Source of the DNA: Actinostola sp. cb2023
Lineage: Eukaryota; Cnidaria; Anthozoa; Actiniaria; Actinostolidae
Length of the DNA: 64,000 nucleotides
Reading direction: 5' to 3'
NCBI GenBank assembly: GCA_033675265.1
Contig: JAUJYZ010000376.1
Span: 618,501-682,500, forward strand
This document shows, in pieces, positions 17,149 through 31,810 of this stretch (position 1 is its first letter; every line of letters begins with the position of its first letter). Both the position numbers and the translations under genes were made by a program. The notes below the pieces were generated by a model. That model was not told where the DNA came from. It saw nothing but the letters and a program-made list of their open reading frames with translations, and made no database searches.

Positions 17149-20059
17149 CGGGGCGTAAAGAGCCGGGAAGACTGGATCTAGCTGGCTAGACAAAGCATTT
17201 ACATCAGTTTAATAGTAAAAAGTATTACGGGAGTTTAGTTGAACTGTTCAAGTTTCCTTTTATACTTTCATATATACTGATATCGTAGAAAGTATACGAC
17301 CATTTTATGATATGCCAGAAATACTCCAATACAAAACTAAAATCAAAATAAGGTTCATAGGTTGGTAGTTATTGGTAATAATGTTTCTATAGTTGCTCAA
17401 TACCGTTATTTATTGTACGTTCAAGACGAATAACTCATAACTTTCAACAATTATAAAGTTAAAGTTTATGTTCGAGTTAGGATTTTATGTAATTTTAAAT
17501 GCTGATGCCGATTACATTATGAACAAATATCAAAGAGACTCAGGAGCACTGGGAGTGGGGGTGGGGCACGTGGGGGTGGGGGTGAGGGTGAGGGTGGGGG
17601 TGGGGGTGAAGGTATACACCTAATTCAATGAAGTTAGTCACCCTTGACTCACCGAGGTGCGACCCCAGAGAATCATGGGAGATACTGTTTACCAAGTCTT
17701 TCAACCCGAATTCCTTGACATCTCGACAACAAATTCGGCATCTCATTTTGTATGTTACTTGAGTTTGCTTCAATGTTCTTGTTTAGTACAAGACGTTCAT
17801 CATTGAAGAATATGGCTGCAAATAGAAACTCCCATGATCCTTCATGGTCGCACCTTTGAACATAATTGAAATAGGTGTGTGTAATTAGTAAGGTGTATAC
17901 AATAGCAAGGCTTTGATACTCGGTTAAGTATGGTCGTCATACAATAGAAGACATACAGACCGATCATTACCAAACAACACAATCACACGCAATTTTCTCA
18001 GTTGCATCTACTTGTTCAAGTTCATGCAGTTCTGCATGCAGTGTTTATGCTGACGCAACCGATAGATTTGCGAAAGAAGTGTGCCATTCCAAGCCAAGAC
18101 TGATACTGACTGCTCGGCTCGGTCGGTAGGTCGGGAAGTAAGTCTGTCTAGAGTTAAGCCTCGCTATTGAAACCTCACACAAAAGCTTTCTTTTGTATTT
18201 TGCCAACGTATTCAAACGGTTGATTAATGTCGAATTTCGTACCATAAATTCTAATATAACTTCTAACTTGCCGCGCGTAGTCAGTATATAATTACGATAA
18301 AGACCGGAGAGAGTTTAATTCCACGAAGCCTCTGGCTTAACCAGTAGATAAATAGGAATCTATATTTCGAATTAAGAATTATCGTGATTAACAGAACAAT
18401 GATTTGCTTACTTCAATAATTATTTAATCAGAAGAATTAAAATATAAAGTTTAGCTGATCGTTGTGAAGTAAAAAATAATAACGTAGAAAACAATAAACA
18501 AAATTTTATAAGCAACTTCAGTGATGAACGGTTTCTTTAATGATGTAAAGTACGTACATATTTGGGCATTAGACTTCATTAGCAAAGCTGATATAAGTGG
18601 TACAGGAAAATTCCATCAGTTCTTAGCAACAAGAACAAGCAACCCTCGACAGTCAAGGTATACATTTTTGTTCTCTTTCCACTTTTCTTCGTCTTTTCTT
18701 TTCCTCTTCCAAAACGAGCTTGGTATGTGGAAATGTCATCGATGTTTTATTTCTATTCTAACGTCAACGCCTGACATTGATGTTTAGTTCTTATTTGTTT
18801 ACTAACGTCATCGTTGTTGACATGGTCACTGAGTGACTGTGAAAAACGACTTGCTATTTAATGAACAAATAGAGAGAACCTGGTTAAAAAGACAAGACTA
18901 GTGACCAAAGCCATTAAGCGAGGTAAGAAGATTTACCCTGAGTCAATGCAAGGTCAGTTACTAATTGTATATATAGTTTGCTCAAGTGACGTTAGTTCTA
19001 GAAACTATAGAGCAAAGCTGTTCTCACCTTTTAATTACTTAAGGATATGAGAATTTATTTGACCGACATTGCAAAACTAGTCAAAGTACACTTTGTCGTA
19101 TAAATTGAACATCACTATAGCTTTTAGGCCTGTGCGGCCGAGTGTCATCAGTTATCTATGCTGGAAGTAGTGTTGCCATCACCTTCAGCAAATGACATTC
19201 GGCAAACATGGCAAACCGCTGATTCCATGACAGCCCCGTGAAACTAAGTTGTATACTAATTGGAGTAAAAATGCCTCAACTGCTGATAAGTTTACTCTGT
19301 CGATGTTTATGCCGCCAAAATGTGGACGAAAGCGCATCGGCATTGCAGTCTTGTAAGGTTCTGTAGCATGACGGGCGGCTTCCGTGCAACTCCGGCGTTA
19401 TGCAACATTGCCTACTAAGTTTCTCATAACTAACTGATCGGTTTTTCTTTATACTTTTACGAATGAGCTTCGCTAATAATGAAAGTAGGACTTGCTCTGT
19501 GATTCCCCGTGTAACAACGTCCCTTGCACCGTCATCTTCTAGTATATCGCTATTTTTAACTCGAAAGTTTTATCGGTAGTTAAACTTGAGTGTATAATTA
19601 TCGTCATTACAATATAAAAAGTACATCATCAGCTTGCTGCTATTTCATAATGCAGGTCATTAATCTTGTGTCAAGTCTTGGTGGCTAACACTATGTGACT
19701 GATGTCTACTGACTCAGTGAACTGAACCAGTCAGTGTACAGTAACGATGGCATGTGGTTGTAATGACGTAGTTTTCGAGGTTTCCGGTTCGACTGGCGTT
19801 TTTACCAAAACTGACTGATAAATAATAAAATAGCATAAGAATATTCCTTTACACATTGAAGTTCGATTCTGTTCGGGCAATTATTGTGTACAATGTTGGA
19901 GCAGAATATTGATGCTATGATCAAATTAAATCGGGCGCCGGAAACAATCATAATTTGTTCATAATTTGTTCATCTGTTAGGTGGAGAGGTGGGAAGGAGA
20001 CAGTACATTCTATAAGCTGACAGTGTTTTTATTCTCCCAAAGAGTGATCATTAGTCAAG
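17149..20059. other. Intergenic spacer; G-rich tract and one inverted repeat
   Basis: A (GGGGTG)n-like G-rich tract lies at about 17555-17612. An inverted repeat at about 17655-17870 shares GGTGCGACC...ATCATGGGAG arms. No exon of the flanking genes is convincing here. A short frame from 19270 ending at GTAAGG was considered and rejected as a signal exon. Confidence 0.6.
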
Positions 20060-23000
20060 ATGATGTCGACTACTGCAGTAAGACTTACGTGTCTCTATGT
20101 GAGCTTGATATACCTAGGTTCTTATGCCGTCATATGCATCACCACCCCACCCCTACCAGGTACGTATTATAAACTCAGGTACTTCAGGAGCCCATTACTA
20201 GGAGCCTTCCTCTGGTAATAGCTATAGGTTCATACGACATTCTTTTGCACAAATTGTGCTATTTCAGTGAAAATTTCCGAAGACGTCCACAAAATTTCAA
20301 ATTGAAAAATAAAATGGCGGCCAAATTGGAAGACGCGAGGACTTGAATCACTGGGACTACACGGTACGCTTTCGGCCGCCATTATTGAGAACGCAGCCCA
20401 GAGCAAAGCAGTGTTGAAACTGACGTCAAATTCCTATTGTATAAGACGCGATATGATTGGTTAATCGCGGGGAATTTATAGTGAGTGTTTCTATTTTTAG
20501 CACAATTTGTGCAAAAAGATGTGGTACAAACCTATTAAAGGAGAGAAAGGCTCCTAGTAATGGGCTACTGGTACAAACCTATTAAAGGAGAGAAAGGCTC
20601 CTAGTAATGGGCTCCTGGTACAAACCTATTAAAGGAGAGAAAGGCTCCTAGTAATGGGCTCCTGGTACAAACCTATTAAAGGAGAGAAAGGCTCCTAGTA
20701 ATGGGCTCCTGGTACAAACCTATTAAAGGAGAGAAAGGCTCCTAGTAATGGGCTCCTGGTACAAACCTATTAAAGGAGAGAAAGGCTCCTAGTAATGGGC
20801 TCCTGGTACAAACCTATTAAAGGAGAGAAAGGCTCCTAGTAATGGGCTCCTGGTACAAACCTATAAAAGGAGAGAAAGGCTCCTAGTAATGGACTACTGG
20901 GTACGCCATTATAGATGTCAATTAGTTTTATGGTACGAAACTAATATGTCGCATGTTTTCCATATAAGGTTGTGGTGGTAATCTAACCAATCATACAGGA
21001 CAACTGAATCATCCCAGTTACCCACAATCCATTGAGGCCCCTTGCGCATGTACATGGAGAATAAAACTCGACCCAGGGACACGCGTATCTCTGCTGTTCA
21101 ACTATGTGAATCTAAAGGGCGACTGCAACCAGGCCTTCATCGAGGTATGGGAGAGATCAGGGTCACGCACCATGCTTAGAAGGTCTTGTGGCTACCTGGA
21201 CAAACCTGAACGACTCATAACAAAGACTAACGAGATTGAAGTTGTGTTTCAGTCCAATTCGTCGATATCTGGAGGTGGATTTCTTGTAACTTATTCAATG
21301 TTTTCAGGTAATTTTAGTCAAGACTGGTCAATTAGTCTCAGGTTGCCTAGCAACTGGAATCGCGAACGTTGACCGGAAGTAATTATCTACATTTTGGATC
21401 TAATGCGCATGTCTGAAATCCACCGTCACCGGTGTTCCTGGTTGCGTGACGCTGGATTTCAGACATGCGCATTAGATCCAAAATGTAGATAATTATTTCC
21501 GGTCAACGTCTACGTTTTCTATTCTTAATTAAAGTCCGTAATTCTGTATCCCAGGATGCAACACAACATTCACGAACAGTACAGGATTGATAAAGTCACC
21601 TTACTATCCAGAAGACTACCCACTAAACGTGCAGTGCGCATATTCTATTAAAGTTCCCGCTGACCACCAGATATCGTTGTCGATAGAATTCCTCGATTTG
21701 ACGTATTCTGTAAATTGCACCGAGGACGTTCTGGAGGTCTGGGACGGGCCTGCTGGGCTTCTAGCTCCGATTGGTCGATACTGTGGCTACCTTTTCAGCC
21801 AATGGCTGCGTTCTAAAGACAATGAGATAAGCCTGACGTTCGCTTCGGACATGGTGAATACACGGCGTGGGTACCGGCTCAGATATTATGCAGTCAAATC
21901 AGGTACATTTAATCTCAATCAAATAAACCATTTCTAGCTCAGTTTAGATCTAACACTGTTGTTATTGGTCAACAGATTGTAACTCCACCATCAGCTTAAC
22001 AAAGGGCTTTATTGCCACGCCCAGCCAACACGGATCGATGTGTTCCTGGACCATCAACAGCCTACCAGGTCACGTGATATCTCTCCGGTTTGACAGGTTT
22101 TTCTTGAAGCTATCAGAAGGTTGTTCACGTGACTACCTCGTGATAAAAGATGACCAATCAGTGATCGGCCGGTACTGTGGGTATCAAAAAGGCGAACTGA
22201 TCTACTCGAATACCCATTCTGTTATTCTAGAGTATGCTTCAACGACTGTTGATAAAGACAATGGTTTTCAGATTTATTACGAAGCTCTGGAAAAGCCTGG
22301 TAAGTCTTTGAAATACCAGAAACATTCCTTTCCTGGGTGCTATAGATAACCTCTTCGCGCTATGCCGGGCCCGTCCCGACATCCCTTCCCGGCTGCGGGA
22401 TTCAGTCATCGTAAAGTGAGAAGAGATTGCATGCTTGGTTTTAATCAGCTGATAAAAGTCACTGAATCACACTAAGCACCGTGTTCAGTACCGCACGAGA
22501 CCGGAAATGACGTCACTGAAATCACACTTAGCACCGTGTTCAGTACCGCACGAGACCGGAAATGACGTCACTCAAATCACACTAAGCACCGTGTTCAGTA
22601 CCGCACGACACCGGAAATGACGTCACTGAAATCACACTAAGCACCGTGTTCAGTACCGCACGAGACCGGAAATGACGTCACTGAAATCACACTAAGCACC
22701 GTGTTCAGTACCGCACGACACCGGAAATGACGTCACTGAAATCACACTTCGCACTTACATAAGAGTTGTACAATATTTTTTTTCCTTTACAGAAAGCCGT
22801 GGTTACCATAATAAAACACGAGGCTCGCTCCAGTCTCCTCTCTACCCAAACAATTACCCCAGCAACACAAAGTACGCCTGGCAGATCGAGCTGTTGCCTG
22901 GTTACGTCATTGATCTTATGTTTGACGATTTTCAACTGGAGTTTTCAGTGAATTGTACTCAGGATTTCCTCGAAGTGTTTGACGGTGCGGACAACAGTTC

Positions 23001-25950
23001 TGTTTCCCTTGGCAAACATTGCGGCGAGAAGAAGTCAAGTGATCACGTGACAACGTCTGGGAATTTAATGTATTTGGAGTTTGTATCAAATAGCAGACGA
23101 ACGGCGAAAGGGTTCAGTGTTAGTTATACTGGAATCAAATCAGGTAAAACGAGTTTTATACACATTTTATTGAGTCGTCTTTGAGTCGTCTTTGAGATGT
23201 GATTCGCTTCGAAAATTCACTTCGTTTCGTGCGCATTCGCTTGATAAAAAAGTAAGACCCAATGATTGGCTTGGATTTGATCGTTGATTAATCACCTTAA
23301 TGTAAGTGTTACATTCTTATATGTCATGCATTTTTTATATATTTCAGATTGTCCAAAGAATTTCACAAACACTTCGGGAACAATCATGTCTCCGAACTAT
23401 CCCGACTTCTACCCGAAGAACTACAACTGCCAGTGGCAGATATCGATTGCGGTGGGATACCAAATCTACTTAGCGTTCACGTACTTTGACCTTGTGCACA
23501 CGCCGAAGTGCTCTGGAGATTATGTTGCTATTTCAGGAGTTAGTGGAGGAAAAGACGGCCATCCAGAACGTCATTGTGGATATCTAGTTAAACGATACCC
23601 ACTCGTATCGAAGATGAATCAAATGGTGATAACATTTCAGAGCGACGGTCAAGACTCGAGTAGGGGTTTTGTATTGGACTACAATGTTGATGGCACAGGT
23701 AATGGTGTTGTTATCAGTCGTTTTCGTATGAGTGGGAACCCTGCGGTACCGTGACACTCAAATGGCTTCCTTTCTGAACCAATCATAAAGCGTTCAGATG
23801 CATCTCATCCAATCAAACTCTTTCAATACGGCAAGGCGCGGTGCGGTGACGGTGCGGTAACTTTCCCACTCACTCTTACTAATGTTACCGCGATAGTGAA
23901 GCCTCCATCAGAGCACTGATCAATGATACCTTTAACAATTGACAATCAGAATAGCAATTATGATCCTAGCGCTATCAAGCAAGACTATGCGTGTGACATA
24001 ATCAGCCAAAATAAAGTAAAATGAAGGTAAAAGCATCGAGACTCCCGTTAGGTGCGTTTTAAGAAATATATATTATTATTACTGGCCATTTTGGATTGTA
24101 CCAATACGTGCATAACGGCATTTGCCCTCGTAAGAAGGCCTGGTTACATTTCAAGATGGCTGCCATTGATGAAAGCGTTGGCATGAATGATTGTATTTTC
24201 CAGATTCAGTGGGCCATGACCATGACTGAACTGTAATTTACCCTTAAAGTCGTTGTTTATATTGAATGATTTTTACAGAGAAACATTAATTTGGATGTGG
24301 TTATTTTCACTGCAGGTTTTCCTCCGCCTCCTCGATCACCAACATCAAACGAGATCGACCAAGCGGTACAAGTAGAGTTCTACAACATCACAAAATCACA
24401 GGTAAACATTTTCTGGTTGTAAGACGTCGAGATGAGAGACTCTTGGTTGAGCTAAGTGTTCAAAATCCTATAATATATTTGCTATAACTCTGTATCAGCG
24501 TGTAATATATGTTATATGCGGATAGTTTCAATAATTTGTTTTTCATTTTTCGTTATTTATTTAGTGGATCACAAACAAAGACGTGGCCTTCAAAACACTG
24601 ATAGGAAACGCAACAAACCTGTACTGCGAGGGAGAGAACTTGTCAAAATGCCGTCTCCTTAGCAACGAAAGACAGAGGTAGTAAACCATTGACCGTTGCT
24701 AATCAAAAAATCAACCACGGTGCAACCAAATAGAAATACAGTCAAACCTGCAGTAAGCTGACACCCTTGAGACTTAGTAAACACAGCGTTCAAAAGTCAG
24801 AATTAATCGCTAGTCGGTCCTCAAGACAGTGTGTGTCTACTTACACTGAGAAGGTACAGGCTTGCAGAAGGTGCCCGCTTACTGCAAGCTTAAGAGGGGA
24901 AGCCCATAAATTTCGACTATATCTATGCAAAATGCGAAAATGCGAAATCCTTCAAATTTGGTCAGAATGTAGGCCTAGGTGAACTCGTTATGCTGTGTAA
25001 GTTTTATTTCAATCGGGTAATTATTTTAGGAGAACGGCGCCGATATTCGATTTTCGAGATCACTTCCGGTTTTGAGAGACGATTTCACGGCACTCGTAAA
25101 ACCAACAATAACAAATAATTTCCTAAATTTCGCTGAACAAATGATATCATTTCGGGAAATGGAGATAATGTCTAACATTTTGTCGTGTTTATCGAAGATC
25201 TTTAATAAAAATAAATATTTTATCGATTTTCAAATTATTTTTACATTTTTAACGTTTTTCCAAAGGCTGTATTGACAGGCTAATATCTCCGATTGCTACA
25301 TCGATCCAAATGAAGAAAGTATTTCTCAGCCAAAGAACACTATTTCGTCTTGTAATATGTGGAATAAAATTTTTGGGCCACTCAAAAATTGAAATTCTAG
25401 AAGACAAAATGCAACCCCCGTTTATGCGAAAAAATCACGACTTTTGAAGTCACTCTTGAGGAAAAGTCAATCATATATTCAGTTAAACGGTTCAATATCT
25501 TGGAAATAAATTCGATCAGACCAAAGCGAATACTTGTATTGACATTTGGAAAGCGTTTCAAAACATTGTGAGAAAAGACGAACGTTTTAGAAAAAATATC
25601 ACACGGCTGCAGGAGGGTCGAAAGCTTCGTTGACGGTTGAGTTCGAATATCGACTGATTCACTTGACCTTGTTTGGAGCCGATATATTCCGAATATAATA
25701 ATCAATGGTGTACCTTGATGTACTTGTATTCTAGGAGAATTAAGCCATAAAAGACAGAGTTGTGAAACGATCCGGGTGACAAGATTGCGTGACAAACACC
25801 ACAGGAAGCCCGTCATAGCCGGAAACTGAAATACCTAATCAGTTTGTTATGTATTTTTTGTTATTTTTGATAACCAAGTATTCATGTATTAACGGTTACA
25901 CGATGTAAAACGTGGAGTCAAATCGTATTCTCGTCTCAGTATAGTGCCCC

Positions 25951-25981
<31 letters not shown>

Positions 25982-28900
25982 ACGCAGTTGGGTTTGCAGA
26001 GGGTTCAGTTACGAATTTGTTCAGTTGTCTCTTCCACAAACCTGAGTTACAAGGATGATATAAACTTTAGTATAATTAGTACATTGTTTTAGCGTCGTTT
26101 GCAATATATTTTGTCATTGCCTTTTTATGCTGTCAATCAGTCGGCGGTTTTTAAATTACGATTTTCTCAGTATTTTACAGTTGACGTATAAGTATATAGT
26201 ACGTACTCTGAAATTGAAGAAATCGGTCTGTGTGGCTTGGCTTTGCTGCTTTTAATTGTTGGTAGAACGTGTGATCAAAGAAAAGATAACCCACACAAAA
26301 TCTAGTTCGAAACTATTTGCGACTGTCGACGAAACGTACATAAAACGGCATCTTGCCGGATGTTCAGAGTTCAAAACCGATAACTTGGTTTTCAGGTTTT
26401 AGCCATGTTCTGTAGTTTAACTTTACGAAAGAAAAATTGAGTAACAATTACAATACACGTTTAAAAATTATGTGCGGTTTGCGAGTGCGTTTACGCATTA
26501 CTGTGTTTGAGTTGCATCAGTTTTTCGTTTCGTGCATGTGCGTTGTGCGCTTTATTCATTCTGACCGGTACTGTACAAAAACTTGCGGACAAGCTTAAGG
26601 TGATTCCCTTGAAAAAGAAGCAAATCCTAGAATTTTCTATAACTTGGCATGGTGATACATTAACGGTATGGAGTTTCAAAAAATTCACTAAAAACAGGGG
26701 GTCACCGCGCTCATTTTTGCGCTACACTGCTTTGAAATTATGGTATTTTAGGTCTTTCAGTCGAGTCTTGCGTGACATCGGGATCGGGTAAATAATTTTC
26801 CACAACTTAAAAGACAAACTATTAATAATGAACTAAAGTGTTTGCTATTGCTTTTGTATTTCTAGCCTACCGTCTGATAGTAAGAAATTAAAATGCTCGA
26901 ATTTTGAATAGTTGTCGAAAAATAGAACAAAAAACACAGATGTTCGAACTACCGAGAGGGTCTAAAAATCGATACACCGTATGCTTTCATTCAATTTTTT
27001 TTATGTTTGAAATCCTAACTTAGTTTTTAATACTTTACTATATACTAAAGAACTATAGTGTGATGAAAGTTATTGAATAAGAAATGGGGGTCACCGTGCT
27101 CGTTTTCGATTTATTTTGAAAAAGCTTCAGTTACACTTGAAATATTTAACGATTTCCAATGGTCTCCAATGTGCGCGAGCTCGATGGCGTAAGTTAGCGC
27201 GCTCGTCAACTAAAATTTTATTCAGAATCGTGCGCAGTAGAGCGTGCGCAATGCAAAACAAGGGAATCACCTTAAATCAGTTTGGGGAAGCGACTTATGA
27301 CAATTAGTATAACTCAACTCCCAAAAATTCATTAGTTTACAAAAATGTGTTAAATATTATGACGTTCCCTTTCAAAACTGCCTGTATCCGCCCTTGTTTT
27401 GCCAGAAGAAGCTGTCCCTTCGTCTTCAAGACAGTATCACTTTTAAGTGATGCATAATTATTAGTAAGGCCAACACAAGATATATTATTTCTACAGTCAA
27501 TCAAACCAAATACAGACGGCTCAATTCATCGATATCACTCAATGCATGATCTACTCTACCAGTACATTAACAATTACTGATGGGAAGTAAATTATCGGAG
27601 TGTGCTTCGATCTTCCATCTGTCTGATCGACCGGCATGACAGACAGATGAAAGATCGAAACACACTCCGATAATTTACTTCCCATCAGTAATTGTTAATG
27701 TACTGGCAGAGTAGATCATGCAGTGGCATGATATCGATGAATTGAACACCGGGCTTCCTGTGGTGTTTGTCACGCAATCTTGTTGTGTTGTCAGTTTACT
27801 TGTACCTATCGTTTCACAACTCTGTCTTTTATGGCTTAATTCTCCTAGAATACAAGTACATCAAGGTACACCATTGATTATTATATTCGGAATATATCGG
27901 CTCCAAACAAGGTCAAGTGAATCAGTCGATATTCGAACTCAACCGTCAACGAAGCTTTCGACCCTCCTGCAGCCGTGTGATATTTTTTTCTAAAACGTTC
28001 GTCTTTTCTCACAATGTTTTGAAACGCTTTCCAAATGTCAATACAAGTATTCGCTTTGGTCTGATCGAATTTATTTCCAAGATATTGAACCGTTTAACTG
28101 AATATATGATTGACTTTTCCTCAAGAGTGACTTCAAAAGTCGTGATTTTTTCGCATAAACGGGGGTTGCATTTCGTCTTCTAGAATTTCAATTTTTGAGT
28201 GGCCCAAAAATTTTATTCCACATATTACAAGACGAAATAGTGTTCTTTGGCTGAGAAATACTTTCTTCATTTGGATCGATGTAGCAATCGGAGATATTAG
28301 CCTGTCAATACAGCCTTTGGAAAAACGTTAAAAATGTAAAAATAATTTGAAAATCGATAAAATATTTATTTTTTATTAAAGATCTTCGATAAACACGACA
28401 AAATGTTAGACATTATCTCCATTTCCCGAAATGATATCATTTGTTCAGCGAAATTTAGGAAATTATTTGTTATTGTTGGTTTTACGAGTGCTGCGAAATC
28501 GTCTCTCAAAACCGGAAGTGATCTCGAAAATCGAATATCGGCGCCGTTCTCCTAAAATAATTACCCGATTGAAATAAAACTTACACAGCATAACGAGTTC
28601 ACCTAGGCCTACATTCTGACCAAATTTGAAGGATTTCGCATTTTCGCATTTTCGCATTTTCGTCCCCAGAGCCTGCGTTACTTTCGGCCAGCGACGAGAA
28701 CGTAGGCTCTGGCATAATCCATTTTTTGGGAACAGGATTTCTTGTTCTTCCGGTTTTAGAGCGCATGCGCAAGTTAGCTGGGCAGTTTGCATTTGTTGTC
28801 GATTCAAATTGTCGATTCAGTTTCAGTGGAACCTTCGAAAGGTTTCATTAGGGAATAGAGTACGCTTTAAAAGCACTTGGTAAAGAAGATATAACAGTGA

Positions 28901-31761
28901 AAGAAGCGCAGTATCTGAAGTCTTTATTAAAAGCAGTGGTTTTACAGCAGAAGGATACGCGAACAGTTCTTCCTACGGGTTTATATTTACTCGTGTCTAC
29001 TTTACATATCAGTTAATTATTTGAATCTATCATCTTCATCTTCTCTAGTTATTGTTGTCTCTCCTTCAAATGTATTTCTTTTGAATCTTTCGCCTTCGTA
29101 AGCACCTCGATTGGCACTGCCTTTCAGTTGCTAGCCTAAAGAATATTAGATTTACGATCGACATATGTTCTTTGAATAACCATCGTGTAAATTTTGAGCT
29201 TCGTTTGAAAACTTCGAGATACATATAAGCTTAGATAAACTGGATTTTTCTCTGCGCTTAGATATTTTAATATTGCAGATCGAGGCGACATGTTGGGAAA
29301 ATAACATGTCAATAAAACCGTTGAAAAATGTTAATTTTTGTTTTGAACGGAAGTTGGGACACCGGGTTGTTTTCATTGGATATATTTCATTTCCGGAATC
29401 TTGCGCGTGCGTAGTTTCTAAAATGGAATAGCCAATCAAATTGTCTCAAAAATGGATTATGCCAGAGCCTACGTTCTCGTCGCTGGCCGAAAGTAACGCA
29501 GGCTCTGGGGACGAGATTGAGGGGCACTGTCACGACGCGCGCATGCGTCAATTTTAATGATATTCAGAGATTTTAATGATATGCAGAGGTCAACGAACTC
29601 GTCTGTGTTAATTTACGAAGAGAATCGCGCTAGTAAATTTCAATGTGTTTTGAAAGTGTTTTACGATCAAGTTTTCGCAGAGTGCTTCCAAGTTATTCAG
29701 AATATACAACCTTTACAGCGTGTGACCTAAATATTTCATGAAATAAGTACTTATTATAGCGACTTCTGGTGAAGGAACGGCATTAAATAGCAGACAATCC
29801 GAGGTGACAACTCAGGTCTCAGATGAAGTTATTCACATTTCACATCGCTAAAAACCAAGTCCATATTACTTCTTTACTTCAAAAAAGACTAACGAAGATG
29901 TACATGTCACTACTGTATAAGGTACTCGTGTTTTCTTAAATTGTAAGAGTACAAAAAAGAATTGCACAAAATAATTCCCGTGTGAAAAGTATAATCACTG
30001 AGTTCTCTTTGCCGTCACGGTTGTGTCACTACTTCCAAACCTCGCAGAAATAAAAAAACTCATACAATGTGACAGTTGTTTGCAATAGCTTCAGTACATG
30101 CATATGAACTCGAAGGAATACATTGATATGATGTATGCAACTGATCTTTTTGAGAACATAATAATTCGAGTGAATAAGTCAATGAACGCGTTGTCAAACA
30201 TTGTTGTTGTCGTTCGGAATACTTTCCTACCTCCTTTGGTACTCCAGAGCTGTTAAAGAGAAGTATAGCGAACTCAGAATATGTAGTATAACCGTATTCT
30301 ATCTTCCCAGTAAACCAAAACTTATAAACCTGTCGCCTGAATACATTCGTTGTCAACCACTACATCCCGGCGGCCGCCATGAGAAGCCATCGCCATCGCT
30401 CTCGCCGATTAAATAAAAAGCGTATAAAATTGGACTTCAAACCAAAAATAACTACCTACAAATACGAAACAACAATCAATCTAAGTACTGAATAAGTATC
30501 ATCTTCTAGAGTGCAAGGATTACAATGATATAACTCGATATATTAACACACTGAATTTGAATTTTCCTCGGGTCTCTTGAAAGCGTTGGTTAACGATTTC
30601 AAGATTGAAGCCAAGATTCACGCATGCGCGTGTCGTGACAGTGCCCCTTTAAGTGTCTGTAGCTGAGAGAGTAGACTGTAGCTGACTGTGATGGTTTGAC
30701 ATTGTTTGGTTTGTTTTCCAGGAGATCTGTGACAACTGCAGCGTTCACGATGGAATCTATTCACCTTGCTCCTGGATTTCCAAACACTACTGGAGGCTCT
30801 TCTTCTCTCGTTGTGGTGTTTTATGCTTTGTATTCACGTGACATGATGGTTGATACAACATGGACGTCTCCTGCTCTGCCTCAGGTACATCGCTTCTCGA
30901 CATGTTGTCGCTTTTTGTTCCTGCGTCGAGCTTGTTGCATTTTGAATGTAAACGCGTTTATATATTATTTAAGATCGCTACGATGTATAGGTTTTGCATC
31001 CCTCATGCAGGCCCCGTATTTATTCCTCAGTCCCATTTCCAGCCTGAGTGACACCCACCTCTATCGACAACAATTTTAATCTTCACTTTAGCAATCTGAC
31101 GAAATAATAAGGTTAAACGATCTAGTAACACGGTGAGAAAGAATACTTAATTTTACTGACGTTTCGAGCCTTGGCCCTTACTGCGGAGTATAATTAAGAG
31201 GGCAAAGGGCTATAGGCTCGAAACGTAAAGTTAAGTACTCATTTTTACGGTGTTACAGATTTCCTTTTCAACTTTATTCTTATACACCGACGCAGCCCAC
31301 ACGAGTGTAGTCGCTAATTTCCATTGATGAAATAATAGTTATTTTTTAGCATTGTCGTGACGGAGAGGTCCATTACATAACGACACTGAGAATGAGACTA
31401 AATAAATAAGTATACTGATGTCATTTCATTTTCTTCACCATATAGAATGCATTACTCGATGCTGTCAGAACATCACGTGACTATATCGCATCTTCGTTTG
31501 GTTCTTCAATCAAATCGATATCGTCTTACAACAAGTTAGCGATAACAACTTCTCCACCAGCCATGACAGCCAGTAGACGTAACCTCCTCCCCATTGTCTT
31601 ATCAATAGTTGGTGTCTTGGTTTTCCTGTTTGTAATGGCTGTTATTGTCTGTTTGTGTTGGTAAGTGATGGAATACTGATTAGACGACAAAACATAATGA
31701 AATAATTAATACGTGTCGCTCTCGTTAAATAAAGTTATTATTATTATCGTTGTTAAGTAAC

Positions 31762-31810
<49 letters not shown>

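Noticed and set aside
17540..17773. 77-codon frame with a His-Pro repeat
   Set aside because: The His-Pro part comes from the G-rich tract and the rest overlaps an inverted repeat.
19270..19351. Possible first exon (MPQLLISLLCRCLCRQ) for the CUB gene, phase 1
   Set aside because: The exon at 20060-20159 encodes a better signal peptide in the same phase and is closer; this one has a Cys/Arg-rich, weak hydrophobic core.
27718..28183. Open frames repeated in both long arms of the intron element
   Set aside because: They mirror each other between arms, show no family motif and are interrupted; treated as non-coding element sequence.
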